Assembly (NCBI RefSeq): GCF_035046485.1
Contig: NC_085136.1
Span: forward strand, 299,304,778-299,368,777
Origin: Aedes albopictus
Lineage: Eukaryota > Arthropoda > Insecta > Diptera > Culicidae
Reading direction: 5' to 3'
DNA length: 64,000 nucleotides
The stretch's first letter is position 1. Each line of letters opens with the position of its first letter. Positions 1 to 11,243 of this stretch are shown one piece after another. The translations under genes were made by a program, and so were the position numbers. The notes beneath the pieces were generated by a model. The model was not told the DNA's origin. It saw only the letters and a program-made list of their open reading frames with translations, and made no database searches.

Positions 1-570
1 TGCATATAAGTTGTGTCCTTGTTTCGATTATATGATGTTCTTTTAAATTACACTCTTACATGATTGAGTGATGGATTCCAAGTCTACATCTAAGATTTTT
101 TCCTTTTTTTTTAAATAATGGGATGTTCTGTTTGGTGAACAATCTGCAAACTTTTCTGTCAAATATTGTTTTCTAATGATATGTTGATTTTCCGAGGGCT
201 GTTTTCTAATCGTTTTGAACTAATGACCATTTGGCCTACAAACAGAGATTTCCCCTTCTTTAAATCATAAACTGTTCTTTGCTTATCAAAAGAACAGCAT
301 ATGAATCAAAGAAGGGTAAATATCTAGAGTGAACGCTAACAGCGTTTACATAACAAATGTAAGCTGCAGTTATGAGTTTTATTCAAGCATATGACCTGTG
401 AATTCCTATCGCGGATAATTTCAGGGAAAATTTGATAAAATGGGCTCATGAGGAACTTGATATTCAAAATGCTTTTCTGATCCACAATACAAAATAATAC
501 ATGCATTTTTTAAACTGAACAAAATAAGTCAACTTTATTCACAAAATCATAATTTGTGCATAGTTATAAA
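1..570. other. AT-rich intergenic DNA, nothing recognised
   Basis: No long reading frame, RNA gene or clear repeat is visible. The sequence is AT-rich and leads into the tandem array that begins at 571. Confidence 0.5.
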
Positions 571-749
571 CTATTCGGGTAAATGTCGCATTCGGGTAAG
601 TGTCGCATTCGGGTAAGTGTCGCATTCGGGTAAATGTCGCGTTCGGGTAAATGTCGCATTCGGGTATTTGGCATTCGGGTATATGTTACATTCGGGTAAA
701 TGGTTTTCGGGTAAATGTCTTTCGGGTAAATGGTTTTCGGGTAAATGTT
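571..749. repeat. Short tandem array, unit ATTCGGGTAAATGTCGC and variants
   Basis: About ten copies of a 17-19 base unit built on TTCGGGTAAATG lie head to tail, with spacing shortening towards the right end. A 69-codon frame over the array (repeated SGK motifs) is only the translation of the tandem unit and is not a gene. The array abuts the left arm of the foldback at 757-945 and may be its internal or flanking repeat. Confidence 0.85.
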
Positions 750-756
750 ATAGAAC

Positions 757-945
757 CTTGGGCGATAGCTTCTATATTCGTCTGTTTTCCACTATAACTC
801 AGTTCAGTTTGAACCAATTGACTTGAAATGTTATACACGGGTAGATACTATACCTATCTATCCACATTCCAAAAGTTGTGTCAATTGGTTCAAATTTGAC
901 TGAGTTATAGTGAAAAACAGACGAATATAGAAGCCACCGCCCAAG
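757..945. mobile_element. Small foldback/MITE, CTTGGGCG ends
   Basis: The left arm (757-822) and right arm (879-945) are near-perfect inverted copies around a 56-base loop. They share CTTCTATATTCGTCTGTTTT and ACCAATTGAC. No coding capacity. The ends (…CACTATAACTCAGT…CCGCCCAAG…) resemble those of the larger foldback at 2901-4003, so both probably belong to one family. Confidence 0.8.
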
Positions 946-1362
946 TGGCGCGATTCCCTAATCTTAAACAGAATTATGGGTTCTAAATGTTAAACTTTAG
1001 TTTTTGTTAATAAATAATGAAAAAAAAACGTGCTTTCAGCAGTGATTGGTAAATTTAAACTAGTTTGTGAATTTGATATTATTCACATATTGCAGATGAC
1101 ATATTTTCCCTTTTGTAAGAATCTCCGTGCATTCCAGCCCTGATGAAAAGGTCTTTTTTATTTTCTTTGTCAGTTTATCTCGCCTCCGTTCAGGCAGGCA
1201 GACAAGCGTCAGTCTCATTTATTTCTCATCTGTCGTCGACACTGGTCGTGCGTAGGCATCCTCTACTTCTGTGTTTCAAACAGCCATTCTGTTTTCTGTG
1301 AGCACACAAAAAATCATCAATTTGGCACCATAGACGCTTCGATTTCACCGCATCCGGCCGGA

Positions 1363-1498
1363 ATGTAAGTAAAACACAACTAATTTACAATTTCATCGAA
1401 AAAACTAACGAAATTCTTCGTTTTACAGGCAAGCGGATCAGTTTTCATTCGTCGCCAAAGAGTCCGAAATGCCAGCGGTAGCCACGAAACCCCCGTAG
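1363..1498 (+). CDS. Putative 23-residue micropeptide, start codon split by an intron
   Basis: Removing the intron 1365-1428 joins AT (1363-1364) to G (1429) and makes an ATG. It is followed by 22 sense codons and TAG at 1496-1498. The peptide begins MQADQFSFVA and ends ATKPP; it has no signal peptide or membrane segment and matches no family I know. The stop codon lies in the loop of a strong hairpin (1463-1523). Beyond the TAG the frame stays open for 27 codons (GDGTAGFRKYDDYF…) to a TAA. A frame this short can arise by chance, so the case rests on the splice sites and poly(A) signals. A start codon completed by splicing is seen in some highly expressed small-protein genes. Function unknown. 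Confidence 0.3.
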
Positions 1499-1523
1499 GG
1501 TGATGGTACCGCTGGCTTTCGGA
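1463..1523 (+). other. Strong RNA hairpin enclosing the micropeptide stop codon
   Basis: Bases 1463-1484 pair with 1504-1523: TCCGAAA with TTTCGGA, GCCAGCGGTA with TACCGCTGGC, and CCA with TGG. This gives 20 base pairs with only two one-base bulges, around a 19-base loop that contains the TAG at 1496. The stem is GC-rich and looks selected. It lacks the quartet of a SECIS element and is not the histone-mRNA stem-loop. It could be a translation-control element, a processing hairpin, or a miRNA-like precursor. Confidence 0.6.
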
Positions 1524-1632
1524 AATATGATGACTACTTCTCGTGTAGAACTTTTAAGATTATAATAGTAAAATATTAATTAACGTTTGTGTTTATAATG
1601 ACCATTTTAAATGTGCTTGTAACGTTAAAACA

Positions 1633-1652
1633 AATAAAAACTAGAAAATAAA
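1633..1652 (+). terminator. Two poly(A) signals AATAAA
   Basis: AATAAA occurs at 1633-1638 and 1647-1652, about 135 bases after the putative stop at 1496. The position suits 3'-end formation of the small transcription unit. In AT-rich DNA the motif also occurs by chance. Confidence 0.35.
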
Positions 1653-1662
1653 CATCAGAACA

Positions 1663-2900
1663 GTAAAGCAAATGGAGTACAATTTTGTCTATAATCCGAA
1701 AAGCATTTTCTCTTAGTAATCCAGTTTTAAAGATGTCCGATGTTTTCTGCTGGGTATACTGATATACCCTCGAATTCTGTATGGTAGGAGCATGAGTTGT
1801 GACCAGTCGTCTATTTTGACGATAGTATGTATAATTACATTTTGCAATGGCATTTGATATGAATTGTTTTGTGAATAAATTATAGATTTTTTCTTCAATT
1901 AGATCTCATATTATCTAGTTTGGCTAAAATAGAAATCAAAATTATAAATATTGCCAAAACTAACGTAAGGCTTTTATTTTGGTCAGTGCTTCCCTTAATA
2001 CAAACAAACAAGCATTTGTTTAGTTTCTGCATTTGTCTTCGAAATACAGATTGAAAGATTTCATTTTACATTACCGGTTGTTTTGATATTTCCCCTTAGA
2101 TTGAGCAAAATCGGTGCCCGTTCCCTAATACATATTATATAAACTTTGTTCACTGCAAGTATCGCCTCTTCAGCTGTTTCTATGCAGAAAAATGCATCTA
2201 CAGATGTTTTGATGAACGAGCTTTTAGCTAAACGTATTCAGCTTTCCTTGCAGAAATTTGTGCATTTTTTCCATCTTGAATTTTACGTATATTTATGGTA
2301 GAAATTTCAAAATTTGATTCTATAGTTGGAACAGAAAATCAGAATCCGTTCAAATTCCGGCGCGGAGCTTAAACTTTCTTCTCTAGTTGAAATATTTATT
2401 TCTTTTCATTTTTCCAGAAGTTTATTTAGAAATCATCCAAGGGGTGATTCTAAAATAGCTACAGCATTTTTTTGGGATTCCTCTAAGATTTTTTCTTGAA
2501 TTCCTTCCGGAGCTCCTACCAAAACTACTCAAGGAGTTCTTTCTACACTTCATCCAAAAGATATCCCGGGAATTCCACTGCAGTTCCTTCCAAATAAAAC
2601 CTTTAAAAAAATGTCCAAAGTAACAGACATTTTTAAAGGATCTCCAGAAATTTCCGAATCAACTTTTTTTCAAATTTCTGGAGAAGCGATTCGTTGAGAA
2701 ATTCCATAAAAAAAATGTCGAAAGATATTCTGAAATGTCTCTTTGAGAAATCTCCGGAAGCGCTGCTTTAGAACAGCCGAAAAAATACCTTAAGTATTTT
2801 TGTAGGAACTATGTATTTTCCAATGAGTTCCTAAAGTGAATCCCGAATGATCTTTTGCAGGAATTGCCGAGGAATCATTGAACCATTTCGGCAGGGCGTC
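1663..2900. other. AT-rich spacer with degenerate repeat at its end
   Basis: No gene is seen. From about 2400 to 2900 the sequence contains loose copies of the TTCTGGAGAA / GAATTCC-type 12-base repeat that recurs throughout the window, here very diverged. Confidence 0.5.
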
Positions 2901-4003
2901 CATTTTGGGCACTTTTTCGCTATAATTCAGTAAATTTTGAACCAGTTGATATATTTTTTGTTGTTCGTGATGAGATACAGTGTATCAAACAATTGTCCGT
3001 ACAGCAATTTTTTGGTCAATATAATTTTTCATTCAAATGTTCATAACTTTTTTTACGTCAAGCAAAAACGCTGAAATTTTGACCAACCATAAACCATATA
3101 TTAGAGATCCATTGGTAAAATTTTGAGCGAGATCGAATAAGTTTTTTGAAAGTTATAGAACTTTTAGTAAAACTTATAAGATTTTTGACCACATTCTCAA
3201 AATATTATATCTCAATATGTACTCGATGAAACATTTTCATTTTTTTTCGTGTTACAGCTTATACCAAAGGCTTTCATATGCAGCTTCGTTTGAGGTTTTA
3301 TAGTCACTACAAAAATTATGAAAAATCTGTATATGTTCAGAGTGTCATCTGGAAATTTATCATATTTTGATCAATCAAAGTGCCAAGTGTTTTCAACTTT
3401 TTCAAACTATCTTAATGAAATATTTTCATACAGGACCTACTAAACTACATATGAAGAGTAAGTCCTGTGCATTTTTCGCTCAGTTAATGCACTTTTATTG
3501 GTGGAAAATGTTTGGCAGAAAATATGTGCAAAATAAGGTAAATTTTTAAAAATTGTCAACTACATCAGCACATTTTTCATATTTTTTGTAGTGAATACAA
3601 AACTTCAAACATGGCTGCATATGAAAGCTTTAGGTATAAGCTGTAACACAGAAAAAAATTAAAAAGTCTCATCGAGTACATATTGAAATATAATGTTTTG
3701 AAAATGTGTTCAAAAATCTTATAACTTTTACTAAAAGTTCTATTACTTTCAAAAAACTTGTTCGATCTCGCTCAAAATTTTACCAATAAAGATTTAATAC
3801 ATGGTTTATGTTTGGTCAAAATTTCAGCGTTTTCGATTGACGTATAAAAAAGTTATGAACAGTTGAATGGAAAATTATTTTGACCAAAAAGTTGCTGTAC
3901 GGACAATTGTTTGATACACTGTATGTATAGTGTCTAGCCGGGTTCAAAAAAATAAGTTAATTGGTTCAAAATGACTGAGTTATAGAGGAAACCGCCCAAA
4001 ATG
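2901..4003. mobile_element. 1.1-kb foldback element with about 0.45-kb inverted arms
   Basis: The ends are inverted copies (CATTTTGGGC at 2901; GCCCAAAATG at 3994-4003), and long stretches of the interior are inverted copies too. For example GATACAGTGTATCAAACAAT near 2974 is matched on the other strand near 3905-3925, and the TAAAATTTTGAGCGAGATCG block near 3115-3135 recurs inverted near 3765-3785. No transposase frame is present. A partial third copy of the arm lies at 12820-13385 in intron 1 of the ABHD17 gene. Confidence 0.85.
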
Positions 4004-4030
4004 TCGGCCACTGCCCAAGTGGCTCAGCAC

Positions 4031-5007
4031 TAGTGTGGCCCACACTTATATGAAAAACAATTTTTCTGAAAAATGCCAAGTCTTACCTCCTGAAACGGTT
4101 GTTTTGAACTCCCAGAAGCTACATACAAAATTTGAGCAAAATCGATTAAGACTGAGGGGGCGCTCAATAAGCTTGAAGTTGTATGGGGAAACATGGTCAA
4201 ATGTATGCAGAAATAGTAAGTTTTCGATTTTTGCCGCTAGATGGCGCTGTAAGCGTTTAATGATAAAACCCTTTCGTATTATTGTAGGTGACTACCAAAC
4301 AATTTTGCTAAAGACCGCAAAGTGATCCGACATCTGTGCGAAAAGTTATACCGAAGACTACTTTATCAAGATGGCAAGCAACTCTGTTATTTTCTCATAC
4401 TAACGGCAAGCGTCACCGACGGCACCGCCGCCTGGGGAGCTAAGGTGGTACATTTGTGTAAAAGTGTAATAGTGTATTGGTGCGAGTATGAAAATTTACA
4501 CACATTATCATGAACAGTGGCACCTTCATCTGGGGTGGCGCTGCTAGCAGTGACTCCCAATTTTCAGCAGAGCTGCAAGTCTTGGTGATAATGTGGTCTT
4601 CGGTTATACCCTAGGCAAATGAGCTGAAGTATTGAAATTTCAATATTTATATTATTCCTTTACATGTACTGGAAAACAACCATAATGTCTCGCTTCACCT
4701 TACCTAGGGTATAACTTTTTTAACAGGCGTTGTATCATTTTGCGGTCTTCAACAAAGTTGTTTGGTATATAGTAACCTACAATAATATAATCAAACGCAT
4801 ACAGCGCAACCTAGCGGCAAAAGTCGAACACTTGATATTTCTGCATACATTTACATACTTCAACATACTTCAAGCTTGTTGAGCACCCCCTCAGGCTTAA
4901 TCGATTTTGCTCAAATTTTGAACGTCGCTTCTAGGAGATCAAAACATTCAAGAGGTAATACTTGGCATTTAAAAAAAATGTTTTTTGTATAGGTGTGGGC
5001 CACCCTA
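4031..5007. mobile_element. 0.98-kb foldback element, TAGxGTGGCCCACAC ends
   Basis: The left end TAGTGTGGCCCACAC and right end GTGTGGGCCACCCTA are inverted copies, and inverted similarity continues inwards for about 200 bases (ATCGATTAAG…GAGGGGGCGCTCA near 4140-4170 against the reverse near 4885-4910). A smaller palindrome around GTTATACCCTAGG lies inside (4600 and 4705). There is no coding sequence. It sits directly beside the foldback at 2901-4003, with no clear target duplication. Confidence 0.75.
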
Positions 5008-5039
5008 TTCGGTACCCCACGTTGTTTTAATTCCCCAAT

Positions 5040-5700
5040 TAAAAAAATTTATCAATCGATCCGCGAAAAGATTCAGCTGGATGATTTCCGAATGATTTCT
5101 TGGGAGAGTTTTCGCAATAATTGCTAGAGAAATGCTCTGAGTAACTCAACACTTGAGTTTGAGAAAATTCTAGAGTAATTTCCGAGAATTTCATGAGCAG
5201 CTATAGAAGGAATTTTCAAAATAACATCTGAAAAAACTACCTAAAGAACTCTTGGAGGATTTCCCATTAGAATTTCTGGTGGAATTAGTGTTGTTGAGTT
5301 TTTATATATAGGAATTCCAGAATTTTAGAGGAATATGTGTAATCACTTATGGAAGAATTAGATTAACTCATGGAAGGATTTCTGAAGGTGTTTTGTACAA
5401 AGGTTCTGAAAAAATATACAAGAATTAATCTGAAGAAGTTCCCGAATCATGATGGAGGAATTTTCGAAAAAAAAATCGCGTGAGGGCTTCTGGAGTAAAT
5501 GTCGAAGGAAGTTCTAAACAATTTTCCAAATTAATTCTAAAAGAGATTTCTGGAAGAATTGTTGAATTTTGCTTATGTACACTTGGACAGATTCCCGAAG
5601 TAGTTTCTGAAGGAACTGCTGAAGGAACTCAAAAAAAAAAAACGCGGAAACGTTTAATGCTGTTCGCTTTGTTTTAAGAATGTACGACACTAGATAACGG
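5040..5700. repeat. Degenerate 12-base repeat (GGAGGAATTCCT family)
   Basis: Loose copies of a unit like GGAATTTCTGGAG lie throughout. This is a diverged part of the family seen best at 26.3-27.7 and 44.6-48.7 kb. Short frames over it (FLQQFLQ types) are repeat translations. Confidence 0.6.
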
Positions 5701-5734
5701 ACTAGCATACTACCCAGTACCACAGCCGAAAGCT

Positions 5735-5800
5735 TTTCTGGTTAGCTACGGCGGGAATCGAACCAGCGCTCCTCAGAACGATACGACTAAATGTTTGGTG
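5735..5800 (-). repeat. Possible antisense tRNA-like SINE fragment
   Basis: The plus strand shows GGGAATCGAACC, the complement of a pol III box B (GGTTCGATTCCC), preceded on the minus strand by a tRNA-like TCTGAGGAGCGCTG. No box A or tail was confirmed, so this may be a fragment or chance. Confidence 0.3.
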
Positions 5801-5805
5801 ACAAT

Positions 5806-6254
5806 ACACAGCAAATAATTTTGTAATATCCAGGCGCGTAATTTCTGGCGACGTATCTAATTTCTAACGTAATTTAACTCTGTTGCATCGTTTTCCAACA
5901 TTTATCACACTCACAATGTACACCGCAGTTTGCAACGGAAAGAAAGTGTCAACAAACCCATTTCAGCAGATATCTAGAAGCAATATCATATTTATCATCA
6001 ATCTTCTAACTCGGTGAAATAGCCGAGAGGTAAGAGATATGCCTCACAATCGACGGATCAGTGTACGAATCCATGCCAATATTTTATTTATATATGATTC
6101 ATCTATCGATCCGGTTCTAGCGATTGCTAGACCCACTTTCAAGCTGCGGCGGCTAATTTGCTGCGTGGGAAGGATGTAATCTTTACATCACTTTTGTGAC
6201 GCGACTGATGTGCAGCGAAAATGATGTGATATCACAAGAATTTTTTTGCTGTGT
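5806..6254. mobile_element. 0.45-kb nonautonomous element with ACACAGCAAA ends
   Basis: The left end ACACAGCAAATAATTTTGT and the right end ACAAGAATTTTTTTGCTGTGT are imperfect inverted copies. Inside, 6003-6065 has a tRNA-like stretch (GAAATAGCCGAGAGGTAAGAG, then GTACGAATCC), possibly a captured pol III promoter. No coding sequence. Confidence 0.65.
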
Positions 6255-6720
6255 AGGAATCCTGGAGAAATAAAATCCACATTTCTGAATTTGGAGGAAC
6301 TCTCAGGCATTTTTTGGAGAAATTATTGATGGATTTCTTTAGAAGTAGCAGAAGAAATTCGTGAAGAATTTTTCGATGAAAATCTTTCTAAACTATCCGA
6401 AGAATCAGTTGAAGAACTACTTCTAAAGGAATTCCTGGAGCTATTATGGAAAACTTCAAGGAATAACCGTTAGAACTGTCGGAAGAATTTCTGAATGAAC
6501 TTATGGAGGAATTTCCAAAGCAACTCCTGCTGGAATTCCAGAAGAAGCTCTTAAAGTAATTCTCGATGGAGTTTTTGAGAATATCGAATTACTTCCAAAT
6601 GAACTCCCAGAAAAATTTTTGCGGAAAAGAAATCGTGAAGAAACTTCAAAATAATTCATGGAGGAGATCTTGATAAAACTTTTGGAGGAATTCTAAAAGA
6701 AACCCTTCTCAATAAATTTG
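6255..6720. repeat. Degenerate 12-base repeat (GGAGGAATTCCT family)
   Basis: Plus-strand units such as GGAGGAATTTC and GAAGAAATTC follow one another with frequent substitutions. No gene is present. Confidence 0.6.
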
Positions 6721-7590
6721 AACACACTCACACATGACGTTCAACATCGAATGAATTCCTCTGATATAACACGATTAATAAGTGTAACCGCTGACGAATT
6801 TGTGTTATGATAATATATGCTATGCATATTTTAATAAGTTGTGTTATAAACAAGTACAAAACATGCAAAAATGCAAAATTTCAATTGACACCCAGTTGAT
6901 GTGAAAATGTACCGTAACCCGTTGATGCGTCAAAGTGATACGCTTGGATGTTGTGGTGAATGTTTCCGTCGTCGTCGTTCCTTCGGTGCTGATGGGAGCT
7001 CACTTTCCGCTTCATGTTTATGTTTCGACGATGTTGGCCCCTGGTACCAACCGTTCCATTCTCATGGGAATTGTGGATGTACGTATAATCGTTTTACTCC
7101 GCTCTCTCTCACGTTTTTGGTTTTTGAGAAAATTCTCATCTATTCTTGTCTGGCGTGCAAGATAAATGGGGGATACATATTGGGATTGTTTAAATATATT
7201 TCCATTTCCATAGCCGTAGGGTGAGCGAAACCAGCTCCATTTGATACTATGGAAGTTTTTACACAAACACGCGTTCAACTACTTATTTATTTTGCACTCC
7301 AGTCGAGGATTGATAAGGATTTTCCCAAAAAGGTGTGTGAGAGAGTGCGGGGTAAAACTGGCCCTTCAATACACTGATTTCCAGCATCGTATGGCTAACG
7401 ATACCTTCCTTATCTGAAACTATGGAGATTATTCTAGTGTAAAAAAAAAAAAACATTCGAATCCATTCACTCTGAGCAAAGATATTGAATTTATGCCAAT
7501 TTTTTCCTATTGTGGCGTTGGGAGTGACTTCGCTAAGTAAATTAATGTCACTCCATTGAAGCTCTCCTGGGATGAACCATAATAATTTTC
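6721..7590. other. Spacer, nothing recognised
   Basis: Several overlapping frames occur around 6900-7280 on both strands, but none shows a domain, splice context or family resemblance. I see no gene. Confidence 0.4.
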
Positions 7591-7599
7591 TCCTATTTT

Positions 7600-9262
7600 C
7601 AGACTACTATTTTCAGGCTGCAAAACGGTGAGTCGATAAGGAGAGCGTCCAACATAGCTCTGGTCCTCACAAGTTCCTACCTCATGCTTCCACGGGTCAA
7701 GCGATGACAAAGACCGCCAGTTAAGAGGTGTGTGCTTAGCTGGTAGTGCAGCCTGGGAACTGTTGTCCTTCTGACTTCAGCTAGATTGAGAAGGTACGAT
7801 CCGAGCGTCTGTTCACCAAAGAGGTGCGGCTCAAACAACGTCTGTTCTGGCATCCAGCGGCTGAGTAAGAAATTCTGCATAACCCATAGCTAGATCCAAG
7901 GTGGTAGCCCCATCAGCGTGGTCGTCCCAGTGTTGGTTGGGAACGTTAAACAGAATTGGCACGATGGCCCTCCGGCGAGACAGGAGTGTTGAGTCAACAC
8001 TGTTGACGTGGGCCCAATAAGCCACCCGTAAAAATCCCCACTGAGAATAACATAGGAGAAGATACGACTCGATACAATCGGCAAAGACCCATGCGACGAA
8101 ATAAGGACTACGATTGGAAACTTGGAACATGGAATTGCAAGTCACTAGGTTTCGCAGGATGTGACAGGATAATTTACGATGAACTACATCCCCGCAACTT
8201 CGACATCGTGGCGTTGCAGGAAAATTGTTGGACTGGACAGAAAGTTTGGAAAAGCGGGCATCGAGTGGCTACCTTCTACCAAAGCTGTGGCACCACCAAT
8301 GAACTGGGAACAGGATTTATAGTGTTGGGCAAGATGCGACAACGTGTGATCGGGTGGCAGCCGATCAACGCAAGGATGTGCATGTTGAGACGAGTGGAAC
8401 GATTTTCACGAAGTCCGTTCAGTTGCTTGGTTTCGCTGATGATATTCATATTATAGCTCATAAATTTGGAGACGATGGCGGAAACGTACATCCGACTAAA
8501 GAGTGAAGCCAGGCGAATCGGATTAGTCATTAATGTGTCGAAGACAAAGTACATGATGGCAAAGGGCTCCAGGGAGGAATCACCGCGCCCGCCACCCCGA
8601 ACTTATATCGACGGTGATGGAACCGAGGTGGTTGAAGAATTTGTGTACTTGGGCTCACTGGTGACCGCCGACAACGACACCAGCAGAAAAATTCAGAGGC
8701 GCATTGTGGCAGGAAATCGAGTTTACTTTGGACTCCGCAGAACTCTACGATCGAATAAAGTTCGCTGTAACACGAAGTTAGCTATCTACAAAACGCTGTT
8801 TAGACCGGTTGTCCTCTATGGGCACGAAACATGGACTCTAGGTACAGAGGACCAACGCGCCCTTGGAGTTCGAACGAAAGGTGTTGCGTACCACCTACGG
8901 CGGAGTGCAGATGGAAGACGGGACTTGGAGAAGGCGAATGAACCACGAGCTGCATCAGCTGCTGAGAAAACCAACCATCGTCCATACCGCGAAAACCGGG
9001 AGGCTACGGTGGGCGGGTCACGTCATCAGGATGTCGGGTAGCACTTCGACTAAAATGGTTCCCGAGAGTCATCCGACCGGTACAAGAAGACGTGGTGCGC
9101 AGCGAGCTAGGTGGGTCGACCAAGTGGAGGACGATCTGCGGACCCTACGCAGAGTGCGGAACTGGAGACAAACAGCCATGAACCGAGTGGAATGAAGACG
9201 GCTACTATGTACAGCAGAGGCCACCTAGGCCTTAGCCTGATCGGTAAGGTAAGTAAGTAACC
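7600..9262 (+). pseudogene. Non-LTR (LINE) retrotransposon remnant, internally deleted
   Basis: From 8091 the frame reads an APE-type endonuclease start (LGTWNCKSLGF … DIVALQENCWTG). Near 8395 it jumps straight into the reverse-transcriptase palm (LLGFADDIHIIA, about 8423-8458), so most of the endonuclease and RT is missing. The RT thumb and C-terminal part follow (FVYLGSLVTADND, RPVVLYGHETWTL). A frameshift near 8860 moves the rest (FERKVLRTTYGG … RLRWAGHVIRM … RRVRNWRQTAM) into another frame, ending at 9195. The 3' end carries a (GGTAAGTAAGTAA) tail near 9245-9260. The 7600-8090 stretch is the 5' region; an antisense copy of part of it is at 31490-31720. Clade not determined; not functional. 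Confidence 0.85.
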
Positions 9263-9273
9263 ATAGGCATAAG

Positions 9274-9472
9274 GACAAGGTATTTGGAGTACATTGCTCA
9301 AAATTTCTAGAGCACCGTTTTTTAGAACCGTTGAGCGGATTTGGATGAAAATGCATTTCGCTGTTGACAACCACTGAACAATTAGCGTGATGCATTTTCA
9401 TCCAAATCTGCTGAACGGTTCTAAAAAACGGTGCTCTAGAAACTTTGAGCTATGTACTCCAAATACCTTGTC
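9274..9472. mobile_element. 199-bp palindromic MITE, GACAAGGTATTTGG ends
   Basis: Two arms of about 80 bases are inverted copies (GACAAGGTATTTGGAGTAC … GTACTCCAAATACCTTGTC; GAGCACCGTTTTTTAGAACC and its complement), with a loop of about 35 bases. There is no coding sequence. It lies immediately downstream of the LINE tail. Confidence 0.85.
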
Positions 9473-9822
9473 ACGCCATTATTCGCTCTCTGAATCGGTC
9501 TCCTCGATTCCACAGAACAGCCTTTAACAGCCTAAAATACAAAAATAAAATAAACAATGATATCTGTAGTTTTTTTAAATGTGAATATGTGAATACTCTC
9601 CCTCTACGCATACAAGCTTGACTGGCAATTTTGAATTATCCATTTGGAAATATAGAAAGGAACGATCTCACCATATTTCTGAAGACTAGGTCTTGATTCG
9701 GCGGAAGACAGAAGAATTCAAACATCAGATTGCTGGAGCCGCTTCCACTGTCTTTCATGAGGTTTTTTTTTCATTCCTACATAAATCTGCTCAGAACTCA
9801 CTAATTCACTTGAAACTAAAAC

Positions 9823-10077
9823 CACAGAGAAACAGACGTATCACTTGGCACCAAATGTGCTGAAAATCATCGTCACGAAAACATAATCGCCCAATGTTAA
9901 TTACGCTATGGTTCGCAAACCTACTGAGTAGATGGCGGTAGTGAGCAAACGTCAAACAGGAGCGAACACGATGCGAGCGCCATGAGCGAGCGATTTGCGA
10001 ACTACAGAATATTTGAATGATCCGTTAAAAAGGGAAACGATGGGAAGTGAGTAGAGTGGGACGTCTGTTTGTCTGTG
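9823..10077. mobile_element. MITE copy A, CACAGA(x)AAACAGACGT ends
   Basis: The ends CACAGAGAAACAGACGT (9823) and ACGTCTGTTTGTCTGTG (end 10077) are inverted. The interior shares GCGGTAGT-AAACGTCA, GATGCGAGC and TTTGAATGATCC with a second copy at 17233-17420 in ABHD17 intron 3, which defines a family. Confidence 0.75.
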
Positions 10078-10560
10078 CTAAAAACCTCGCATAACCCCAG
10101 GAGCATTCGAACCCGCGAACTTACTTTGTTAATCGGTTTAGCATAGGGTCGATAAGTCTTTTGAGTCTTGGTAGACGTATCGTTCAGCTATTTAACGCAA
10201 GAAGTGCAAGGATTATGAATTTTCGAGTCCTAATTTAAAATTTTGGTTTGAAAAATACTTGTATGATGAAAGTCATTTTCAACTTCATTTATTTTACAAT
10301 AAAATTGTTAAAATTAAATGTTTTATATTATTTTGTTTTATATCATTGTTCGCTTACAAACAGCGTGCATGGCTCTTACTGGTAACCCTCGCCGCATTCC
10401 GTCAAAACGTCAAAGCCAGCAAGGGGTTCATTTTCTTCGCAGTCAGTTCGCCCCGCAATCGGAACAAGATTTTTTGGTTTTTCTATCTTTCTGTAGATTG
10501 TAAAACGTTCACTGAATCCTTCCAAACATTCGCAAATAGTGTAGAATGTGCTCCGCGATC
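10078..10560. other. Spacer upstream of the ABHD17 gene; weak tRNA-like motif
   Basis: An antisense GCATTCGAACCCGCGAAC (about 10104-10122) resembles a pol III box B on the minus strand, but no full tRNA or SINE body could be traced. Otherwise nothing is recognised. Confidence 0.35.
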
Positions 10561-11243
10561 AATGTGAGTGCGAAATGAAACGGAGTCTGAGCGGTTGATG
10601 AAAAGTAGTTTAGCACTTTTCTTGGAGACGACAACCGATCGAAGGTGCAGTGCTCGCGCAGCAGTCTTCTATATTATGTTCATTCAGCAGTAGTGTGTGC
10701 GGGGTTCTGTTGTCTGCTGAGTCTGCTATCGTATCACACTGTACTGTTCTGTTTGGCCAGACGTGTGTGTAAATAGGAGGAAGCAACGGGACAAAAATGG
10801 ACATTGCTTTCCCGTGACTAATCCGATGCAGCAGCAGCAGCAGCAACAGCAGAAGTGGACAAAGGTTGCGCTTTCTTGATGTGGCATTAGAACTCGTTGT
10901 GATAGGTTGTGATCCGGTAATGCGTTCGGGAATAGTGCGCCTAGATTGAGAGTGCAGTGTAGGTAGTAGGCGGTGGTGTTTGACGAAGGATGTTAGCGTC
11001 CAGATCACGTACCCGTCAGTAGACGAAGAAGCAGACGGAAACGACTGACAAGAAGCGAAAGAAAAGAAACAGCAACAAGAAGAATACTACAACCACTTCT
11101 GATAAGTTTGTGCATCGCCCGCAACCTGTAGACGGCTGGGGTTGAAAACTGGGTTTAGGTCGTCGGCAAGGGGAAACGCAATAACTATCGGGGTCCGATC
11201 TAGTGGCGACAAAGTGCTAGAAAGAAATTAGGCTAGTGCAACC
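10561..11243 (+). promoter_or_regulatory. Probable promoter and 5' UTR of the ABHD17 gene
   Basis: The sequence between the last upstream repeat and the ATG at 11244 is richer in G+C than its surroundings, has no repeats apart from a (CAG)n run near 10829-10853, and becomes purine-rich before the start. No TATA box was found and no transcription start can be fixed. The ATG context is CAACCATGA. Reading it as promoter plus 5' UTR is inferred from position and composition. Confidence 0.4.

Larger units (their letters stand above)
1240..1662 (+). other. Putative tiny two-exon transcription unit
   Basis: A compact gene-like arrangement is visible. Exon 1 ends at 1364 before GTAAGT. The intron is 64 bases (1365-1428), a usual short-intron size in mosquitoes, with a CTAAC branch-like site and a TTTTACAG acceptor. 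Exon 2 runs through AATAAA signals at 1633 and 1647. The transcription start is not defined; 1240 is only a guess. There is no TATA box. The unit sits alone between repeats. It could be a small peptide gene, a structured noncoding RNA, or an isolated 5' exon pair. The splice and poly(A) signals are seen; transcription is inferred. Confidence 0.4.

Noticed and set aside
1463..1523. SECIS element or histone stem-loop
   Set aside because: Lacks the SECIS non-Watson-Crick quartet and the adenines at the expected position; the stem and loop do not match the histone 3' stem-loop.
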